NCBI GenBank assembly: GCA_040904625.1
Contig: JBBDTC010000318.1
Span: 1 to 16,930 of the forward strand
Source of the DNA: JACKNG01 sp040904625
Lineage (GTDB): Bacteria > Pseudomonadota > Gammaproteobacteria > Ga0077536
Reading direction: 5' to 3'
Length of the DNA: 16,930 bases
Shown one piece after another: positions 14,723 through 16,930 of this stretch; the first letter of the stretch is position 1; every line of letters starts with the position of its first letter. The translations under genes were made by a program, and so were the position numbers. The notes under the pieces were generated by a model. That model had not been told where the DNA came from. It made no database searches and worked only from the letters and a program-made list of their open reading frames with translations.

Positions 14723-16902
14723 ACCGGGGGGTGCCGCCATGGCTGCTGCTCGCCGTCGCGCCGCTCGCGGCGCAAGGCGCCGAGCAGCTTTTCGACGGCT
14801 GGGACATCCGCGGCAGCAACACGATGCGTCTCGATCAATTCGAGTCGAGCGGCCCGCCGGGAACGAGCCCGTATCCCTTCGAGGGCGGCCAGGCCTATAA
14901 CGAATTCGGCCTTGATCTCAGCCGCCGAGACCGCCAGTACGCGCAGTGGAACGCGCAGTTTTTTGGTGTGCTGAACGCGAACCGCTACCGCTCGGCGGAA
15001 GATGCGCTGGTGCCGGAGCGCCTGAACCTCTCGCGCGAAGTCGGCGATGCTTCCACGCCTTATCGCTGGGACCTCGGCGACCACTTTTCCTACCTCAGCT
15101 ACATGACCCAACAGCGGTCGCTCAAAGGCCTTCAGCTCGAGTTGCAGCCAGCGGCAGGCGGGCTCACCGACTCACTGCTGTTGTTCGCCGGATCCAATGA
15201 ATCGACCTGGCAAGACTTCAGTACGAGCAACGATTCATCCGTCGGTGCCAGTTACCTCATCGATCGCTCGCGGCTCGGAAGCTGGAGCTTCAACGTGGTG
15301 TACAACCACCGCGATAACGACTTCGCTGCGGGCCTGACCTCACGCGATCAGGTTGTCGGTAGCGCGGCGCTGGAGAGGGACTTCGACCTCGGCGTAAACC
15401 ACCTGACCCTGGCGGGCGAGTACGGGCTTTTCGGCGGCGATCACAATGGCAATGGCACGGCGGGTTCGGGCCGCGATCGCTTCGGCCAGGGCTATTACCT
15501 GGAACTACGTGGCTATCACCGCGACTTGCCGCTTGACTACCGCCTGCGCGGCGAACGCTATGACGAGGACTTCCGCCCGCGCGGCGGCGTGATCACGCCC
15601 GACCGACGCTCGGGCGAAGTTCATGCAGGCTGGCGCTTCGCCTCTGGCCTGCAGCTGCGCGGCCGCTTGCAATTGTTCGACACCGCGTTCCAGTCCACCA
15701 ATCGCCTCGAGACCCGGACCGGCGGCCTGAACCTGTCAGGCCCATTCCTCGGTGCCTACGTCGGCGGCATGAACGGCGTCGTCGACGTGTACTACCAGAC
15801 GCGTGAAAACACCCTCGACACCATCGACCAGGCCTTTCTCAATGTCAGCGCCAATGTGAGCGCGCCGGTTGGTGGCGGCTGGTTCGGGCGCGTCGGCATG
15901 CTGCTGCAGGATACCGACGACCACAATCCCGCGGTGGCCACTGTCGGGACGCGCGCCGACCGAACCGTATGGCAGATCGACGTCGCCGCGGATCGTGGTT
16001 TCCAGATCGGAGAGCTGTACGTGTTCGTCAGCCCTGGCATGCTGGTGCGCCTGCTGCGCCAGAATGCGCCCGAGAGCGATGAATTTCAGCCGACACTGGC
16101 CATGCGCGTGGATGGCGGGTCGCATTCTTTCGGTCTCAATTACGGAGTACTGGTCCAGGAGCGTCTGGGTCTGGGCGTCACCGATGTAGATACCCACCGC
16201 CTATCCACGGACTACCGCTATCAACGTGGCCGGCATACTTTCGGTGCCGAGTTGGCATACTTCGATCGTGCTCCTCAACCGGGCGAGGGCACGAGTGCCT
16301 GGAATCTGGGGCTGTACTGGAACTACCAGTTCGAGCGGCCGGCGGCCGCCGTGGCGGTCTCGCGAAGCGCGGCGCCCACGGCCGCCGCGCAGCCGGGCAG
16401 ACTCGATCTGGCCGCCATCGCCCCCGGCGCGGACCTCTTACAGACGCGCAAGGAACTTGGCGCCTTCGGTGTCGCCGGCGCCACGCGCGTCGGGCCGTAC
16501 GAAGTCTACGAACACCAGGTGCTGCGCGGCATTTTCCAGCGCCAGCGCCTGGTCCTGGGCGAAGTCGGCGGCGCGGTCGGCTCCGCGACAGTGATCATCG
16601 GCTTCGACGGCATCGGGGAAGTCGATTCAATCGAACAGACCTTCGAGCGCGTGCGCAAGGCGCTCATCGACCAATATGGCCCGCCGGACCGCGTGTTGGA
16701 GGAAGGACGATTCAGCCAACAGCTGGTCGCGGATGTCAACGCCCAGCGCTTCATTCGCGTCATGGAGTGGGATACCGGCGCCGGTGTGCTGCGCTTCGGC
16801 GTGCCGCGCCGACTCGACGGGCAAGTACGAATGGAAATCCAACACCGGCCGGCATTCTCCGGCTTGCGCGACACGCGCTGGAGCCTGGAAGAAGTGCGCT
16901 GA
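14719..16902 (+). CDS. Outer-membrane beta-barrel with C-terminal soluble domain, last gene of cyclase operon
   Basis: 727 residues. Signal peptide MNRGVPPWLLLAVAPLAAQG is cleaved near residue 20. Residues ~28-538 consist of many alternating polar/hydrophobic strands with Tyr, Trp and Phe at the ends and charged, Gly/Asn/Asp-rich loops: for example QLRGRLQLFDTAF, GVVDVYYQTREN, LSTDYRYQRGRHTFGAELAY and, last, NLGLYWNYQFE. I estimate 16 to 22 strands. An Ala/Pro-rich linker (~541-560) leads to a soluble domain (~560-727) with mixed helix and strand, e.g. IEQTFERVRKALIDQYGPPD; this part should face the periplasm. I do not recognise a named family. Because it ends an operon with an exported cyclase protein, it may be the outer-membrane exit or anchor for it; that is inference. 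GTG start has AGGAG upstream. Confidence 0.78.
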   Translation: MNRGVPPWLLLAVAPLAAQGAEQLFDGWDIRGSNTMRLDQFESSGPPGTSPYPFEGGQAYNEFGLDLSRRDRQYAQWNAQFFGVLNANRYRSAEDALVPERLNLSREVGDASTPYRWDLGDHFSYLSYMTQQRSLKGLQLELQPAAGGLTDSLLLFAGSNESTWQDFSTSNDSSVGASYLIDRSRLGSWSFNVVYNHRDNDFAAGLTSRDQVVGSAALERDFDLGVNHLTLAGEYGLFGGDHNGNGTAGSGRDRFGQGYYLELRGYHRDLPLDYRLRGERYDEDFRPRGGVITPDRRSGEVHAGWRFASGLQLRGRLQLFDTAFQSTNRLETRTGGLNLSGPFLGAYVGGMNGVVDVYYQTRENTLDTIDQAFLNVSANVSAPVGGGWFGRVGMLLQDTDDHNPAVATVGTRADRTVWQIDVAADRGFQIGELYVFVSPGMLVRLLRQNAPESDEFQPTLAMRVDGGSHSFGLNYGVLVQERLGLGVTDVDTHRLSTDYRYQRGRHTFGAELAYFDRAPQPGEGTSAWNLGLYWNYQFERPAAAVAVSRSAAPTAAAQPGRLDLAAIAPGADLLQTRKELGAFGVAGATRVGPYEVYEHQVLRGIFQRQRLVLGEVGGAVGSATVIIGFDGIGEVDSIEQTFERVRKALIDQYGPPDRVLEEGRFSQQLVADVNAQRFIRVMEWDTGAGVLRFGVPRRLDGQVRMEIQHRPAFSGLRDTRWSLEEVR

Positions 16903-16930
16903 GTCGAAGCGTCGCCAAGCGCCAGTCTAA

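Noticed and set aside
1..16930. CRISPR arrays, tRNA genes, insertion sequences or long direct repeats.
   Set aside because: No regularly spaced repeats, tRNA-like folds or transposase-like frames were seen when reading through the window by eye.

Overview
The window is about 17 kb of GC-rich, densely coding DNA from a Gram-negative bacterium. A YdbH/YdbL pair (AsmA-like envelope proteins), a PEP-CTERM sorting signal and signal peptides feeding an outer-membrane barrel suggest an environmental gammaproteobacterium. The exact lineage cannot be read from the sequence. I see no rRNA, tRNA, CRISPR array or insertion sequence.

Left part (1-8484): a TauE/SafE-type permease cut by the window edge and a YdbL-type lipoprotein lie on the minus strand, followed by a plus-strand MFS carrier. 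Then comes a minus-strand run read from right to left: quinone oxidoreductase, LLM-class flavin oxidoreductase, 3-oxoadipate enol-lactonase-like hydrolase, glutathione S-transferase and YdbH. The last four are separated by only 2, 9 and 6 bases and look like one transcript. In E. coli ydbH, ynbE and ydbL are adjacent; here the MFS gene sits between ydbH and ydbL and no separate ynbE is seen.

Middle (8485-9640): a rho-independent terminator, then a decayed PEP-CTERM protein gene (missing 5' end and one frameshift), then a non-coding stretch leading into the right-hand operon.

Right part (9641-16902): four tightly overlapping plus-strand genes, each with an N-terminal export signal. The order is an unrecognised proline-rich secreted protein, a 1184-residue secreted protein, a small exported protein of NTF2-like appearance, and a 727-residue outer-membrane beta-barrel with a C-terminal soluble domain. 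The 1184-residue protein carries a domain that I recognise as the edema factor / CyaA / ExoY nucleotidyl cyclase toxin fold, with the catalytic lysines, the DxD metal-binding motif and the histidine all present. The domain lies inside a polymorphic-toxin-like architecture (signal peptide, long coiled coil, helical segment, cyclase, Pro-rich linker, Cys-containing C-terminal domain). My main proposal is that this operon encodes a Sec-exported cyclase effector together with its own outer-membrane and accessory partners, possibly directed at eukaryotic hosts or grazers. The domain assignment rests on visible motifs; the delivery role of the partners is inference.
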